In this document: positions 31,594 through 40,333 of the stretch, one piece after another
Position numbering within the stretch: the first letter of the stretch is position 1
Layout of the letters: every line of letters begins with the position of its first letter
NCBI RefSeq assembly: GCF_002341865.1
Contig: NZ_DDOV01000119.1
Coordinates: 85,409-125,793 of the forward strand
DNA length: 40,385 bases
Origin: Clostridium sp. UBA2485
GTDB lineage: Bacteria; Bacillota; Clostridia; Clostridiales; Clostridiaceae
Direction of reading: 5' to 3'
Position numbers and translations under genes: made by a program
Notes under the pieces: model-generated
Databases searched by the model: none
What the model saw: the letters and a program-made list of their open reading frames with translations, nothing else
What the model was told of the DNA's origin: nothing

Positions 31594-31620
31594 GACATCA
31601 TCTCCTTAAACACTCTTATA

Positions 31621-31672
31621 TTAATTATAACCCTGCTAATAAAAGTTATAGCAGGGTTATAATTAATTTTTT
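31621..31672 (+). terminator. 18-bp hairpin between lonC and dnaB, U-run on the plus side
   Basis: TTAATTATAACCCTGCTA (31621-31638) and its exact complement (31649-31666) around a 10-nt loop. The T-run (TTTTTT, 31667-31672) follows on the plus strand, although both neighbours are on the minus strand. For minus-strand transcripts it would be a strong hairpin without a U-tail. Confidence 0.55.
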
Positions 31673-31697
31673 AATTTAAATTATATTCGAATATATA

Positions 31698-33593
31698 TTA
31701 AAATACAATCTCTAATAGTTCTTCTATAGTTGATACAGCTATAACTTGTATATCTGAAAGTCCTAGAGGTACTTCATTTATATTATCCTTAGGAATGATA
31801 ACTGTTTTGATGCCTTTTCTTCTAGCACCATATACTTTTTCAAATATTCCCCCTACTGGCTTAACCTTTCCTCTCAGTGATATCTCTCCTGTAATTGCTA
31901 TATCCTGCCTTAATGGTTTATCTAGTAACGCACTTATAATACATACAGTTATAGCTACTCCGGCTGAAGGGCCATCTATATTTCCTCCTCCAACTACGTT
32001 AACATGTATGTCATAATCCTTAATATCTTTATTTGTAATTTTTCTTATTACTGATGCTGCATTAAACACTGAATCTTTTGCCATGCTTCCAGCGGTTTCA
32101 TTAAACCTAACTACTCCTGCCCCCTTAGTTTTAGCTTCAAAAACTGAAGCTTCAATTTCTAAGGTTGAACCTAAATATCCAGCTACTCCTAAACCATAAA
32201 TTTGACCTATTTCCTTATCATTAGTAAGCACTACTTCTTCGTAAGGTTTTAATCTACTAATAGATATAACCTCCTGTAAAGCTTTCATGGTTATTGTAGT
32301 TCTATAACTACTATCATCATCATTATTATATAATACATAACCATAAACATCAGCTAATATATTTACAGCTTTTCTTCCTTCAATAGTATATCTGCTAATT
32401 TCTTTAGCTACATTTTCTTCAAGGTTAACATTAAGCTTATTAGCAGCATTTTTAACTATATTCTCTATATCTCTTGGCGATAATGGTTCAAAATACACTT
32501 CAGTACATCTTGATCTTAATGCTGGATTTATCTCACTAGGTTCTCTAGTAGTGGCCCCTATAAGTACAAAATCTGCTGGTGCACCATTATCAAATAAATA
32601 TTTTATATACTTTGGAGTTTGTTCATCATCAGGATCATAATAAGAAGATGAAAATTCAACTCTCTTATCTTCTAAAACCTTTAATAATTTATTTTGAAGA
32701 ATACTGTCTAATTCTCCAATTTCATCAATAAATAATACTCCACCATGAGCATCTGTAACTAAGCCTGGCTTTGGTTCAGGAATTCCCACTTCTGCTAAAT
32801 CTCTTTTACTTCCTTGATAGATTGGATCATGGACAGAACCTAAAAGAGGATTTGCAATTTCTCTAGGGTCCCATCTTAATGTTGTTCCGTCTACTTCAAC
32901 AAATTTAACATCTTCATTATAGGGAGTATGCTTAAGCTTTTTAGCTTCTTCTAAGGCTAATCTTGCAGCAGTAGTTTTTCCTACTCCAGGCGGTCCATAT
33001 AGTATAATATGCTGAGGATATGGAGAAGCCATTTTTGATATCAATGATTTTATTGCTCTTTCTTGTCCGATGATTTCTGAAAAACTTTCAGGTCTTAGCA
33101 TAGACATTATATTTTTAGTAAGTTTTTTAGAGTCTAAAATCTCAAGCTCTGCATACTTTCTAAGGGTTTTTGCATTTTCAGGACCCTTTTGTTTTTTAAT
33201 TATTGAAAGTCTTACCTCATCTACATACTTATCTTGTTTCTCTATTAAATATTGCTCAACATCTTTTTCTATTTTATTTTGAACATATCTTTTAGCAACT
33301 ATATCTGCTAACAGTTTGCTTGTCTCTTCTAACACCTCTGACATATTAGCGCTATTAGGAACAATATCTATGCCCTTTCCATTACTTATAATCTTATTTG
33401 CTGCATATAATCTTCTATTAACATCATGACTATCTATGTGTTTTTGAAGCTTAAATTTAACTATTCTTGACTTTATAGTGCCTTCTTCTATCACCTTATA
33501 CATCAATTCGTATAATACATCTACCTGCATATCAAGTGGTAATATCTTATCCATATCGTTACTGTACAGGTCATTAACTGATAATATATTCAA
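31698..33593 (-). CDS. lonC: Lon-family ATP-dependent protease LonC (spore-former type)
   Basis: A 631-residue cytoplasmic AAA+ serine protease of the LonB/LonC group of endospore formers, lacking the long N-terminal domain of LonA. The N-terminal 150 residues are helical. Walker A is GPPGVGKT at 200-207 and Walker B is LFIDEIGEL near 284. The C-terminal protease domain has Ser543 in GPSAG and Lys586 in GGIFEKVYG, 43 residues apart as in Lon. The start is a TTG at 33593 with only a weak ribosome site and a hairpin just upstream, which suggests low or controlled translation. An in-frame stop just upstream excludes a longer form. Confidence 0.93.
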   Translation of the reverse strand: MNILSVNDLYSNDMDKILPLDMQVDVLYELMYKVIEEGTIKSRIVKFKLQKHIDSHDVNRRLYAANKIISNGKGIDIVPNSANMSEVLEETSKLLADIVAKRYVQNKIEKDVEQYLIEKQDKYVDEVRLSIIKKQKGPENAKTLRKYAELEILDSKKLTKNIMSMLRPESFSEIIGQERAIKSLISKMASPYPQHIILYGPPGVGKTTAARLALEEAKKLKHTPYNEDVKFVEVDGTTLRWDPREIANPLLGSVHDPIYQGSKRDLAEVGIPEPKPGLVTDAHGGVLFIDEIGELDSILQNKLLKVLEDKRVEFSSSYYDPDDEQTPKYIKYLFDNGAPADFVLIGATTREPSEINPALRSRCTEVYFEPLSPRDIENIVKNAANKLNVNLEENVAKEISRYTIEGRKAVNILADVYGYVLYNNDDDSSYRTTITMKALQEVISISRLKPYEEVVLTNDKEIGQIYGLGVAGYLGSTLEIEASVFEAKTKGAGVVRFNETAGSMAKDSVFNAASVIRKITNKDIKDYDIHVNVVGGGNIDGPSAGVAITVCIISALLDKPLRQDIAITGEISLRGKVKPVGGIFEKVYGARRKGIKTVIIPKDNINEVPLGLSDIQVIAVSTIEELLEIVF

Positions 33594-33601
33594 ATTTAAT
33601 C

Positions 33602-33641
33602 CGCTTTAGTAAGTGTACCAAGCACTACACCTACTAAAGCG
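33602..33641 (-). promoter_or_regulatory. Hairpin between rplI and the lonC start
   Basis: Outer stem CGCTTTAGTA / TACTAAAGCG (33641-33632 and 33611-33602, 10 bp) enclosing a 20-nt loop with a smaller GTGTAG...GTACAC pairing. There is no U-run. It ends nine bases before the lonC TTG codon, so it could hide or frame the translation start, or mark a processing site. Confidence 0.5.
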
Positions 33642-33667
33642 TTTCCTCCCTTCAGTTTATAAAATTA

Positions 33668-34111
33668 CTACTGTTCACTAACAACAACCTTAATTTTAGT
33701 AGATACTTCAGGATATAGTTTTACTTCTATCTCAAAAGCTCCCATAGTTTTTATTGTATCTGTTACTATTTTCTTTTTATCAATATCTACATTATATTGT
33801 TTATTTAAGGCTGTAGCTATATCCTTGCTTGTTATAGCTCCAAATAATCTTCCATTATCTCCAGATTTAGCTGTTATTTTAACTTCCTTATCTTTAAGAT
33901 CTGCTGCTAATTTTTGAGCCGCCTCTATTTCAGCTAACTTTTTCTTTCTTTCAGCTTCGTTCTTTTTATTTAAAACATGCATATTGGCATCATTTGCCTC
34001 TTGAGCTAATTTTTTAGGGAATAAAAAGTTTCTTGCATATCCATCTGATGCATTTACTACATCCCCTTTTTTCCCTACTCCCTTAACATCTTGTAATAAT
34101 ATAACTTTCAT
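33668..34111 (-). CDS. rplI: 50S ribosomal protein bL9
   Basis: Ribosomal protein L9, 147 residues. The N-terminal rRNA-binding domain MKVILLQDVKGVGKKGDVV and GYARNFLFPKKLA is standard, followed by the long charged helix (MHVLNKKNEAERKKKLAEIEA) and the C-terminal domain (SGDNGRLFGAITSKDIA). Its ATG overlaps the gdpP stop by one base (TAATG), so translation is coupled. Confidence 0.98.
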   Translation of the reverse strand: MKVILLQDVKGVGKKGDVVNASDGYARNFLFPKKLAQEANDANMHVLNKKNEAERKKKLAEIEAAQKLAADLKDKEVKITAKSGDNGRLFGAITSKDIATALNKQYNVDIDKKKIVTDTIKTMGAFEIEVKLYPEVSTKIKVVVSEQ

Positions 34112-36111
34112 TATTTTTCACCTTCCCTTAAGTATTTATCTATAGCTTCTTTTAGCATTTCCTCAGCTTCGTCTAAAGTTACAGATTTTATCCTGGCACC
34201 AGCCATCATTAAGTGACCACCACCACCTAAGGACTCAAGTATAACTTGCACATTTATATCCCCAAGAGATCTTGCACTAATATATGCATCTAATCCCATT
34301 TTAACAATAACAAAGGATGCTTGGATACCTGTAATATTTAGCAGTTCATCCGCTGCTTGTGCAGTTAATACAGTATTTTCTATATCTGGTGGACACTGTG
34401 CAATTGCTAATCCATTATCAATTTTAGCATTTTTCATTATCTCTGTTCTTAAAATATAATGATTTAAATCCTCACTAAAAATCTTTTTAACCTCAGTAGT
34501 ATCAGCACCTAACCTTCTTAAAAAAGCTGCTGCTTCAAAGGTTCTAACTCCAGTCTTAAAATGAAAATTTTTAGTATCTAAGCAAATTCCTGCAAGTAAG
34601 CTTACTGCTTCCACTGGTTTTAATGATGGCTTTTCAACCATATATTGTAGAATTTCTGTAACTAATTCGGAAGTTGAAGATGCATAAGTTTCTATATAGC
34701 TTAGTAAAGTATTTTGAATATAATCTTTAGCCTTCCTATGATGGTCTATAATTACTACTCTTTCAAAATTATTTACTATATCCATTGATAGTACATGACT
34801 TTCGTTATGAACGTCAACTAGAATCAATATACTTTTATCATCCTTATAATCTAAGCATTGTTCAACACTAACAAAAGTTTCTTTGTAATCGTCATCTTTT
34901 TCTAGTCTCACCAATAACTCTTTAATTGAATTATTATGTTCATCTAATACAATATTACATTCTTTTCCTATAGATTTTACAGTACTGTATAGTCCTACAG
35001 CAGCTCCTATAGAATCAAGATCAGGGTTTTTATGTCCCATAATATAAACATTACTACTTTCGTTTATAAGTTCAAGTAGTGCATGAGCTATTACTCTAGC
35101 TCTTACTTTAGTCCTCTTCTCTATCTCTTTAGTTTTTCCTCCATAGAAAGATAATTTTTCAAAACTTTTTACAACTGCTTGATCTCCACCACGACCTAAT
35201 GCTAAATCTTTTGCAGCTTCTGCAAATTCTAGATTTTGGGCTGGAGTACTTCCTCCTCTACCAATACCCATACTTAATGTTACTGCTAATTTATTTCCAA
35301 CATTTATTTCTCTAACATTATCTAAAATATCAAATTTTTTTTCTAATTCTTTTTCAATATACTTGTCTTGGACCGTAAGTACATATTTATTAGATTGATA
35401 TTTCTTAATCATAGCATTAAGATTTTGACCATAGCTATTTATTGTTCTTTCAATATCTGCTTTAAGCTGAGGAGCACTATCTTCTACTGTATTTTTTATC
35501 ACATCATCTAAATTATCTACCTCAATTAATATGACACTTTCTTTATTATCACTAATATCTTTTATTAACTTAATTTTTTCAGTTACATCATAAAAGTATA
35601 AAAGTACTATTTTATCATTTTCACTTTGAGAAATTTCAGTATCTACTACATTAGTATAAATATCATAATAATCATCTGCAATATTTACTGCCTTATAAGA
35701 ATTTTTCTTACCTTCTAATATCTGCTTTACGTTAAATTCTTTTACAACTTCTTTTATACTTTCACCTATTATTTGTTTTCCATCAAGTTTTACAGAAATA
35801 TTTTGGTTATACCAAAGTATATTTCCTTTTCCACTTATCATTATTAATGGAAATGGTAGGTTTGAAAGTGTACTTGTAGTAGCTACATCCATCTTAGAAG
35901 ATATGTTTTCTATAAACTTTTTCCACTCATAGTTTTTAACCTTTGAATTCTTTACATTGTATACAACTAATATTAAATAAAACACTAATGAAATTAACGC
36001 TATTTCATAATGTTTTAACCAAAACAATAGTAGTATAAACAAAGCTATTACAACCATATAAAGCTTATTATTATTAGTAAAATAACTGTAATTTTCTTCT
36101 TTAATTTTCAT
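34111..36111 (-). CDS. gdpP: Cyclic-di-AMP phosphodiesterase GdpP
   Basis: A 666-residue membrane protein that cleaves c-di-AMP to pApA and so controls turgor, wall and potassium homeostasis. There are two N-terminal membrane helices (about 17-32 and 36-51), a PAS-like domain (about 75-175), a degenerate GGDEF domain (about 185-310, ending GLGRGGDQAVV-like, without the active GGDEF) and the DHH/DHHA1 phosphodiesterase. Metal ligands are His360, Asp364 and Asp366 (GHKNPDLDS), the DVH near 435 and DHH near 445; the C-terminal GGGGHLMMAGA motif is intact. The yybS-gdpP-rplI-dnaB order is conserved in Firmicutes. Confidence 0.97.
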   Translation of the reverse strand: MKIKEENYSYFTNNNKLYMVVIALFILLLFWLKHYEIALISLVFYLILVVYNVKNSKVKNYEWKKFIENISSKMDVATTSTLSNLPFPLIMISGKGNILWYNQNISVKLDGKQIIGESIKEVVKEFNVKQILEGKKNSYKAVNIADDYYDIYTNVVDTEISQSENDKIVLLYFYDVTEKIKLIKDISDNKESVILIEVDNLDDVIKNTVEDSAPQLKADIERTINSYGQNLNAMIKKYQSNKYVLTVQDKYIEKELEKKFDILDNVREINVGNKLAVTLSMGIGRGGSTPAQNLEFAEAAKDLALGRGGDQAVVKSFEKLSFYGGKTKEIEKRTKVRARVIAHALLELINESSNVYIMGHKNPDLDSIGAAVGLYSTVKSIGKECNIVLDEHNNSIKELLVRLEKDDDYKETFVSVEQCLDYKDDKSILILVDVHNESHVLSMDIVNNFERVVIIDHHRKAKDYIQNTLLSYIETYASSTSELVTEILQYMVEKPSLKPVEAVSLLAGICLDTKNFHFKTGVRTFEAAAFLRRLGADTTEVKKIFSEDLNHYILRTEIMKNAKIDNGLAIAQCPPDIENTVLTAQAADELLNITGIQASFVIVKMGLDAYISARSLGDINVQVILESLGGGGHLMMAGARIKSVTLDEAEEMLKEAIDKYLREGEK

Positions 36112-36122
36112 ATAAAGCTCCT

Positions 36123-37121
36123 TTACCTTCTTAATATTCTATATGGATCTAGCTTCCTAAAATCTAGAATCATTTCTCCTATTCCTACTAAAATATATAT
36201 ATTTGTTAGTTTTAAGAAAAAAGTAAATATTATTATAATAAAGGTTAAAGTCTTGGAAAATTTCTTTTTATGAATTAAATAATAGCTAATTGTTGCTACA
36301 CCATTTATTGCAAAGGTCATTATAGCAAATCCAGATGTTGCTATAAGTATATAATTACCATTTATTATGCCCTTAGATTGAAGAATAATTGATAAGCAAA
36401 CTAAAGCTATTAACAATGCTCCAAATAAATTAGTTATATAAAAATGCGTAAAAGAAAGAACATTAACTGATTTTTCTTTTAATCTGCTTAAAACTACCCT
36501 ACTAATAGTCATATTAATATAGGCAGAAATAAAGTTGTAAAATGCTATACCTATGGGAATATATCCTATAAGAACATCCTTAGTTAAAAACTTTTCCATT
36601 TGATCCATAAATATAAGACGTTCTTCAGAAATCCCCATATCTAAATAAGCTTTTTTAGTAAGTTCTAAAGATTCCTTCATATATTGCGATGTAGTTATGA
36701 AAAAATTATTCAAGAAATCCATTATGCTTTTCTTTTCAACTAGCCATATTGTAAATAATAAAGTTAGTACAGTAGATAAAATTCCTGATAAAATTAACGC
36801 TATTAGAGTAAAATATGAACTTTTTTCTGACTTAATACAATATCCTAAAGTTAAACCTACAATAGCGTAATCTAAGGCAGCTGTAATTGCTGTTATAGGA
36901 TTTATTACAAAGCAGGTTAAAATAATACTAACTACAATACAACTAATAGTAGTCTTAAAGTCTTGTCTTAAATAAAGTACGGTAATTGGTATTGGAAGAA
37001 GTGCTGTTCCTACTATAGACAATACTGGAACATATGCTGTCATAATAATTAGAATAATTATAAATACTGACATAAATGCTGCTTCCATTATAGATTTAGT
37101 GCTATATTTTTGATCTTTCAT
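36123..37121 (-). CDS. yybS: YybS-family (DUF2232) membrane protein
   Basis: A 332-residue polytopic membrane protein with about eight helices, matching DUF2232 (YybS). It opens KSIMEAAFMSVFIIILIIMT, and it has the usual position immediately before gdpP (11-base gap). The family is thought to be related to S-component-like transport proteins, but no substrate is known. A GGAGG site precedes the ATG. Confidence 0.9.
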   Translation of the reverse strand: MKDQKYSTKSIMEAAFMSVFIIILIIMTAYVPVLSIVGTALLPIPITVLYLRQDFKTTISCIVVSIILTCFVINPITAITAALDYAIVGLTLGYCIKSEKSSYFTLIALILSGILSTVLTLLFTIWLVEKKSIMDFLNNFFITTSQYMKESLELTKKAYLDMGISEERLIFMDQMEKFLTKDVLIGYIPIGIAFYNFISAYINMTISRVVLSRLKEKSVNVLSFTHFYITNLFGALLIALVCLSIILQSKGIINGNYILIATSGFAIMTFAINGVATISYYLIHKKKFSKTLTFIIIIFTFFLKLTNIYILVGIGEMILDFRKLDPYRILRR

Positions 37122-37132
37122 TCTTTCCTCCG

Positions 37133-37450
37133 TTAGTTTCTCTCTTTTAAATGATTGTAAAGCTTGCTTAAATCTTTACCTTCTCTTTCTAAGTTATCTT
37201 CTTCAACTATTCCTAATTTAAGCTTTCTTTTCATACTCTCATCTACTGCTAAATGAGAATATCCTAGCCTTTCCGCTAACATATACAATATTATTATTGC
37301 ACCTGAAATGCAATCTAAAATAGCATCTTGAGCTACATTGCTACCTTTACTTAGCAATTTAAAAAAATCTCCTATAACACATAACAGCTCAGCTTTTAAA
37401 TTTTCAATAATCTTTACACTAGACATGATATTAAAATCTTCTTTTCTCAT
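37133..37450 (-). CDS. MazG-like protein
   Basis: A 105-residue helical protein resembling the MazG-like family of clostridia (ENLKAELLCVIGDFFKLLSK, DAILDCISGAIIILYMLAERLG). The acidic residues that would bind metal in true MazG pyrophosphohydrolases are only partly recognisable, so enzymatic activity is uncertain. It is the first gene of the yybS-gdpP-rplI block. The start at 37450 has AAGGA at a rather long distance; an in-frame ATG eight codons later is an alternative. Confidence 0.8.
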   Translation of the reverse strand: MRKEDFNIMSSVKIIENLKAELLCVIGDFFKLLSKGSNVAQDAILDCISGAIIILYMLAERLGYSHLAVDESMKRKLKLGIVEEDNLEREGKDLSKLYNHLKERN

Positions 37451-37681
37451 ATCCCCAATCCTTTCCTAAGCTATAAATCTATTTTAGTTTTTTTTCAATA
37501 TTTATGCAATAAGATATTGACATTAGGAGCATTTTATTATAATTTATAAAGTTACATAAATATATTTATAAATTAATTAATGTATTATAGCCATTTACAT
37601 ATTATGGTTTATATTATACTATAAAATTCAAATTAAACCTACAACTCTATATTTAACATTTATTTAAAATCAATTTCTATA

Positions 37682-37716
37682 TAAAACAAAAGCAGCTTCC
37701 TTTCGGTTGCTGCTTT
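37682..37716 (-). terminator. Terminator of the rpsF-ssb-rpsR operon
   Basis: Stem AAAGCAGC / GCTGCTTT with an inner CC-GAAA-GG tip, then TTGTTTTAT on the minus strand, about 10 bases after rpsR. Confidence 0.9.
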
Positions 37717-37726
37717 ACTTTATTTA

Positions 37727-37972
37727 CTATTCTGTTGTGAATGGTAATAAAGCTATGTTTCTAGCTCTCTTGATAGATACAGTTAACATTCTTTGGTGCT
37801 TAGCACAGTTTCCAGAAATTCTTCTTGGTAATATTTTACCTCTTTCTGTAACGTACTTTCTTAATTTATTTATATCTTTATAGTCAATAGCTGTAGCTTT
37901 ATCTATACAGAATGAGCAAACTTTTCTTTTAGCTCTTTTTCTATTTCCGCCTTTTTTACGATCCATTGCCAT
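37727..37972 (-). CDS. rpsR: 30S ribosomal protein bS18
   Basis: Ribosomal protein S18, 81 residues, with a basic start (RKKGGNRKRAKRKVCSFC) and the standard core YKDINKLRKYVTERGKILP. It carries two cysteines in CSFC, and with Cys in SGNCAKHQ it may be a zinc-binding variant. It forms a heterodimer with S6, encoded two genes upstream in the same transcript. AGGAG precedes the start. Confidence 0.98.
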   Translation of the reverse strand: MAMDRKKGGNRKRAKRKVCSFCIDKATAIDYKDINKLRKYVTERGKILPRRISGNCAKHQRMLTVSIKRARNIALLPFTTE

Positions 37973-37992
37973 TACGCTCTCCTCCTTACCTA

Positions 37993-38427
37993 TTAAAATG
38001 GAATGTCCTCGCCATCATCCATAGGAGTTATATCAGTTGATACAAGATCATCCTGTGGGAATCCGCCGTGGTCATAATTGTTAGTTCTTGTATTCATATC
38101 TGATGATTTTTCTCCCCATTCAAGGAAATGAACTTCATCAGCAACAACTTCAGTTACATATCTTCTTGTACCGTCTTTTGCTTCATAAGAACGAGTTTCT
38201 ATTCTACCAGCTACACTTATAAGTTTACCCTTACTCATATAGTTAGCAGTGCTCTCAGCTTGCTTTCCCCAAACCACTACTGGAATGAAGTCTGCTTCTG
38301 GTTGCCCTTCTTTCTTAAATCTTCTGTTAACGGCAACAGTAAAAGTGGTTACAGCTGTTCCTGTACCTGGAGTAAATTTTAACTCTGGGTCTTTTGTTAA
38401 TCTTCCGATTAAAACAACTTTATTCAT
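37993..38427 (-). CDS. ssb: Single-stranded DNA-binding protein
   Basis: 144-residue SSB with one OB fold (MNKVVLIGRLTKDPELK, TAVTTFTVAVNRRFK, VVVWGKQAESTANYMSKGKL) and an acidic C-terminal tip, DDGEDIPF, that recruits partner proteins. The linker (about 110-135) is short and Asn/Gly/Asp-rich. It lies between rpsF and rpsR as in most Firmicutes, so it is the essential copy. Confidence 0.98.
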   Translation of the reverse strand: MNKVVLIGRLTKDPELKFTPGTGTAVTTFTVAVNRRFKKEGQPEADFIPVVVWGKQAESTANYMSKGKLISVAGRIETRSYEAKDGTRRYVTEVVADEVHFLEWGEKSSDMNTRTNNYDHGGFPQDDLVSTDITPMDDGEDIPF

Positions 38428-38441
38428 AAAAACACCACCTA

Positions 38442-38729
38442 CTAGTTTTCTGGATTGATTATGATATGTCTTATAACAGTGTCATTGATTCTGAATACTC
38501 TATCTAACTCTTTAGGTAAGTCAGCTTCTGATTTGAAGTTGATTAGAGTGTAGTGACCTTCATTAACTTTTGCGATTTCGTAAGCAAGCTTTCTCTTACC
38601 CCAAACGTCAACATTTTCGATCTCTCCACCATTGTTCTCTATTACACCTTTAAATTTTTCGATATTAGCTTTAACAGCTTCCTCGTCTAATGATGGGTGT
38701 AATATGAATATAGTTTCATATGCTCTCAT
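38442..38729 (-). CDS. rpsF: 30S ribosomal protein bS6
   Basis: Ribosomal protein S6, 95 residues (MRAYETIFILHPSLDEEAVK ... VWGKRKLAYEI ... GHYTLINFK). The ATG at 38729 follows GGAGGTG at ideal spacing; the GTG at 38738 is part of that ribosome site and is not the start. It is the first gene of the rpsF-ssb-rpsR operon. Confidence 0.98.
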   Translation of the reverse strand: MRAYETIFILHPSLDEEAVKANIEKFKGVIENNGGEIENVDVWGKRKLAYEIAKVNEGHYTLINFKSEADLPKELDRVFRINDTVIRHIIINPEN

Positions 38730-38740
38730 TAGTTTCACCT

Positions 38741-38781
38741 CCTCCCCTCGGACTAACGGCTGTGCTATACACAGCAGGGAT
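38741..38781 (-). promoter_or_regulatory. Structured rpsF leader, possible S6:S18 autoregulatory motif
   Basis: The minus-strand leader reads CCCUGCUGUGUAUAGCACAG, then CCGUUAGUCCGAGGGG. CUGUG pairs with CACAG around a 5-nt loop, outer CCCU pairs with AGGG, and an asymmetric internal loop contains CCG. Bacterial S6:S18 complexes are known to bind an RNA of this general kind in their own mRNA. The outer stem reaches the ribosome site (GGGGAGGAGG), so binding could block translation. The hairpin is seen; its identity is inferred. Confidence 0.6.
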
Positions 38782-38792
38782 TACATCAATAC

Positions 38793-38821
38793 ATTTTACC
38801 ATTTTAAAATTAAAAAATCAA
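38793..38821 (-). promoter_or_regulatory. rpsF operon promoter
   Basis: -35 TTGATT (38821-38816), 17-bp spacer, -10 TAAAAT (38798-38793). Predicted start near 38786, giving a leader of about 57 nt. Confidence 0.7.
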
Positions 38822-38905
38822 GTAAAATATAAATAATTATTATTTTATGTAGAATTTTCTACATATTTAGGAATTTATTTAATTATGCCCCATAAATAAA
38901 CTTAT

Positions 38906-39097
38906 TTATTCTTCGCCTTCTTTTATTACCTTTTTTATAGAACTTTCAAATTTACTTCTAGGAAGCATAATTATTCTTTCACATCCTAGACATTTTATCT
39001 TTATATCAGCGCCCATTCTTATAATTTTCCATCTCTTACTTCCACAAGGGTGAGTTTTTTTAGTTTCAACAATATCATTTATATCAAAATCTTTCAT
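38906..39097 (-). CDS. DUF951 domain protein
   Basis: A 63-residue protein of the DUF951 (YyzM) family: FDINDIVETKKTHPCGSKRW, then RMGADIKIKCLGCERIIMLPR. Cys18 and the Cys-x2-Cys pair suggest a small zinc-binding beta barrel. It is usually found near the origin between ribosomal and other housekeeping genes. The function is unknown. GGG..GAT upstream of the ATG gives a moderate ribosome site. 39098-39332 holds no gene. Confidence 0.92.
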   Translation of the reverse strand: MKDFDINDIVETKKTHPCGSKRWKIIRMGADIKIKCLGCERIIMLPRSKFESSIKKVIKEGEE

Positions 39098-39332
39098 AAA
39101 ATTATCATCCCTTCTATTGCCTTAATTTTTTAATGGTTTTTCATATAAAAAACAAATTAAATTACAATATTAAAATTTCTTTTCTAAATTTATTATACTA
39201 TACAAAATAAATAAAAAATCAATAATCTTTATATAAATATTATCGGTTTTTCTATATAAAATATGATCAATTTATTAGAAATTACAATATAAAATATTAC
39301 TTTTGAGCTTTATAAAAAATTAAAGATTGTAC

Positions 39333-39377
39333 ATAAACAAAGAAATTGCATAATTTTTATGCAATTTCTTTGTTTAT
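39333..39377 (-). terminator. Long-stem terminator overlapping the traX stop codon
   Basis: A perfect 21-bp stem (39333-39353 with 39357-39377) and a 3-nt loop. It overlaps the last codon position of the TraX-family gene. The tail on the minus strand is only moderately U-rich (TGTACAATCTTT). Confidence 0.75.
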
Positions 39378-40069
39378 AGATTTATCTTTATAAGATAAAT
39401 AACTAAAAGATGAAGAGGATAAAATACATAAAATGCATATTTTATATTCTTACCTTTTTTACCATTATAATATTTTATTGGTATAAGAGCTAATATAGAA
39501 AAAAGTTGTTCCCACATTTGGAGATTTAAAAGTGCTATTAATGGAACACCATAAGCTAACATATACAACATATAAATTATTTGAGAGATACCTATAAGAA
39601 GTATCTGCTTTTTAGCCATTTTATTAAAATTATCATGATATTTGAAGAAAAAGTATATCATAAATATTCCCATAAAATCTCCATCTATACGCAGGAAAAA
39701 TGCTAAAATTGCAATCCTCCAAATGATGATAATATTATGTTTTAACTTTAAACTATCATATAGCCATATAGCTATAAGCCCTAAAAATAAATCAAAAATA
39801 GTGTTTAGTGCTAGAAAGTTTTCTCCAAAAGCTTGTCTAAATACGGTAATAAACGGTAATTGAGATATTAAAGCAATTATTAATAATCTTAAAGCATATT
39901 TTTTTCTATTTCTTGTTTTTATATAGCCCTCAGCAATAAAATAGCAAAATATAGGAAAAGCCAACCGACCTATAATTTTAAAAATCATAATTTGCGGATA
40001 AAAAACAGTACCTATATGATCTAAAAGCATTGTTATCATAGCAAAAATCTTTAGCTGAGTTGAATTCAT
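39374..40069 (-). CDS. TraX-family membrane protein
   Basis: A 231-residue polytopic membrane protein of the TraX family: it opens MNSTQLKIFAMITMLLDHIG, has the conserved FKIIGRLAFPIFCYFIAEGY near residues 29-48, and about seven helices. TraX of the F plasmid acetylates pilin; chromosomal homologues in Firmicutes are assumed to be membrane acyltransferases but are mostly unstudied. The ATG at 40069 has GGAGG at good spacing; the frame extends to 40099 but without such a site. It is monocistronic. Confidence 0.88.
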   Translation of the reverse strand: MNSTQLKIFAMITMLLDHIGTVFYPQIMIFKIIGRLAFPIFCYFIAEGYIKTRNRKKYALRLLIIALISQLPFITVFRQAFGENFLALNTIFDLFLGLIAIWLYDSLKLKHNIIIIWRIAILAFFLRIDGDFMGIFMIYFFFKYHDNFNKMAKKQILLIGISQIIYMLYMLAYGVPLIALLNLQMWEQLFSILALIPIKYYNGKKGKNIKYAFYVFYPLHLLVIYLIKINL

Positions 40070-40333
40070 TTCTATTACCTCCATAAATTTATTTCTCAAT
40101 ACAAATATAAACTCTATTTTTAAGGGTAAGTTTAAATTTTTGATTCATCTTAAAATTCTACAAAACATGGTTAGTATGTTATGCTAAATATAACTATGTT
40201 AGTAAATTTTAAAAAATATTTCCAATAGAATTTATAGTTTATATTACTTTAAAAGTTTAGATTAACATATAATTTATTTAATACTTAAAAATGATATTTT
40301 TTATAGTTAAAAGTACTAGTATATCTCTATATA

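Noticed and set aside
37133..37450. MazG-like gene as a toxin-antitoxin component
   Set aside because: There is no mazEF-type partner. The gene is first in a conserved housekeeping block, so a toxin-antitoxin role is not supported.
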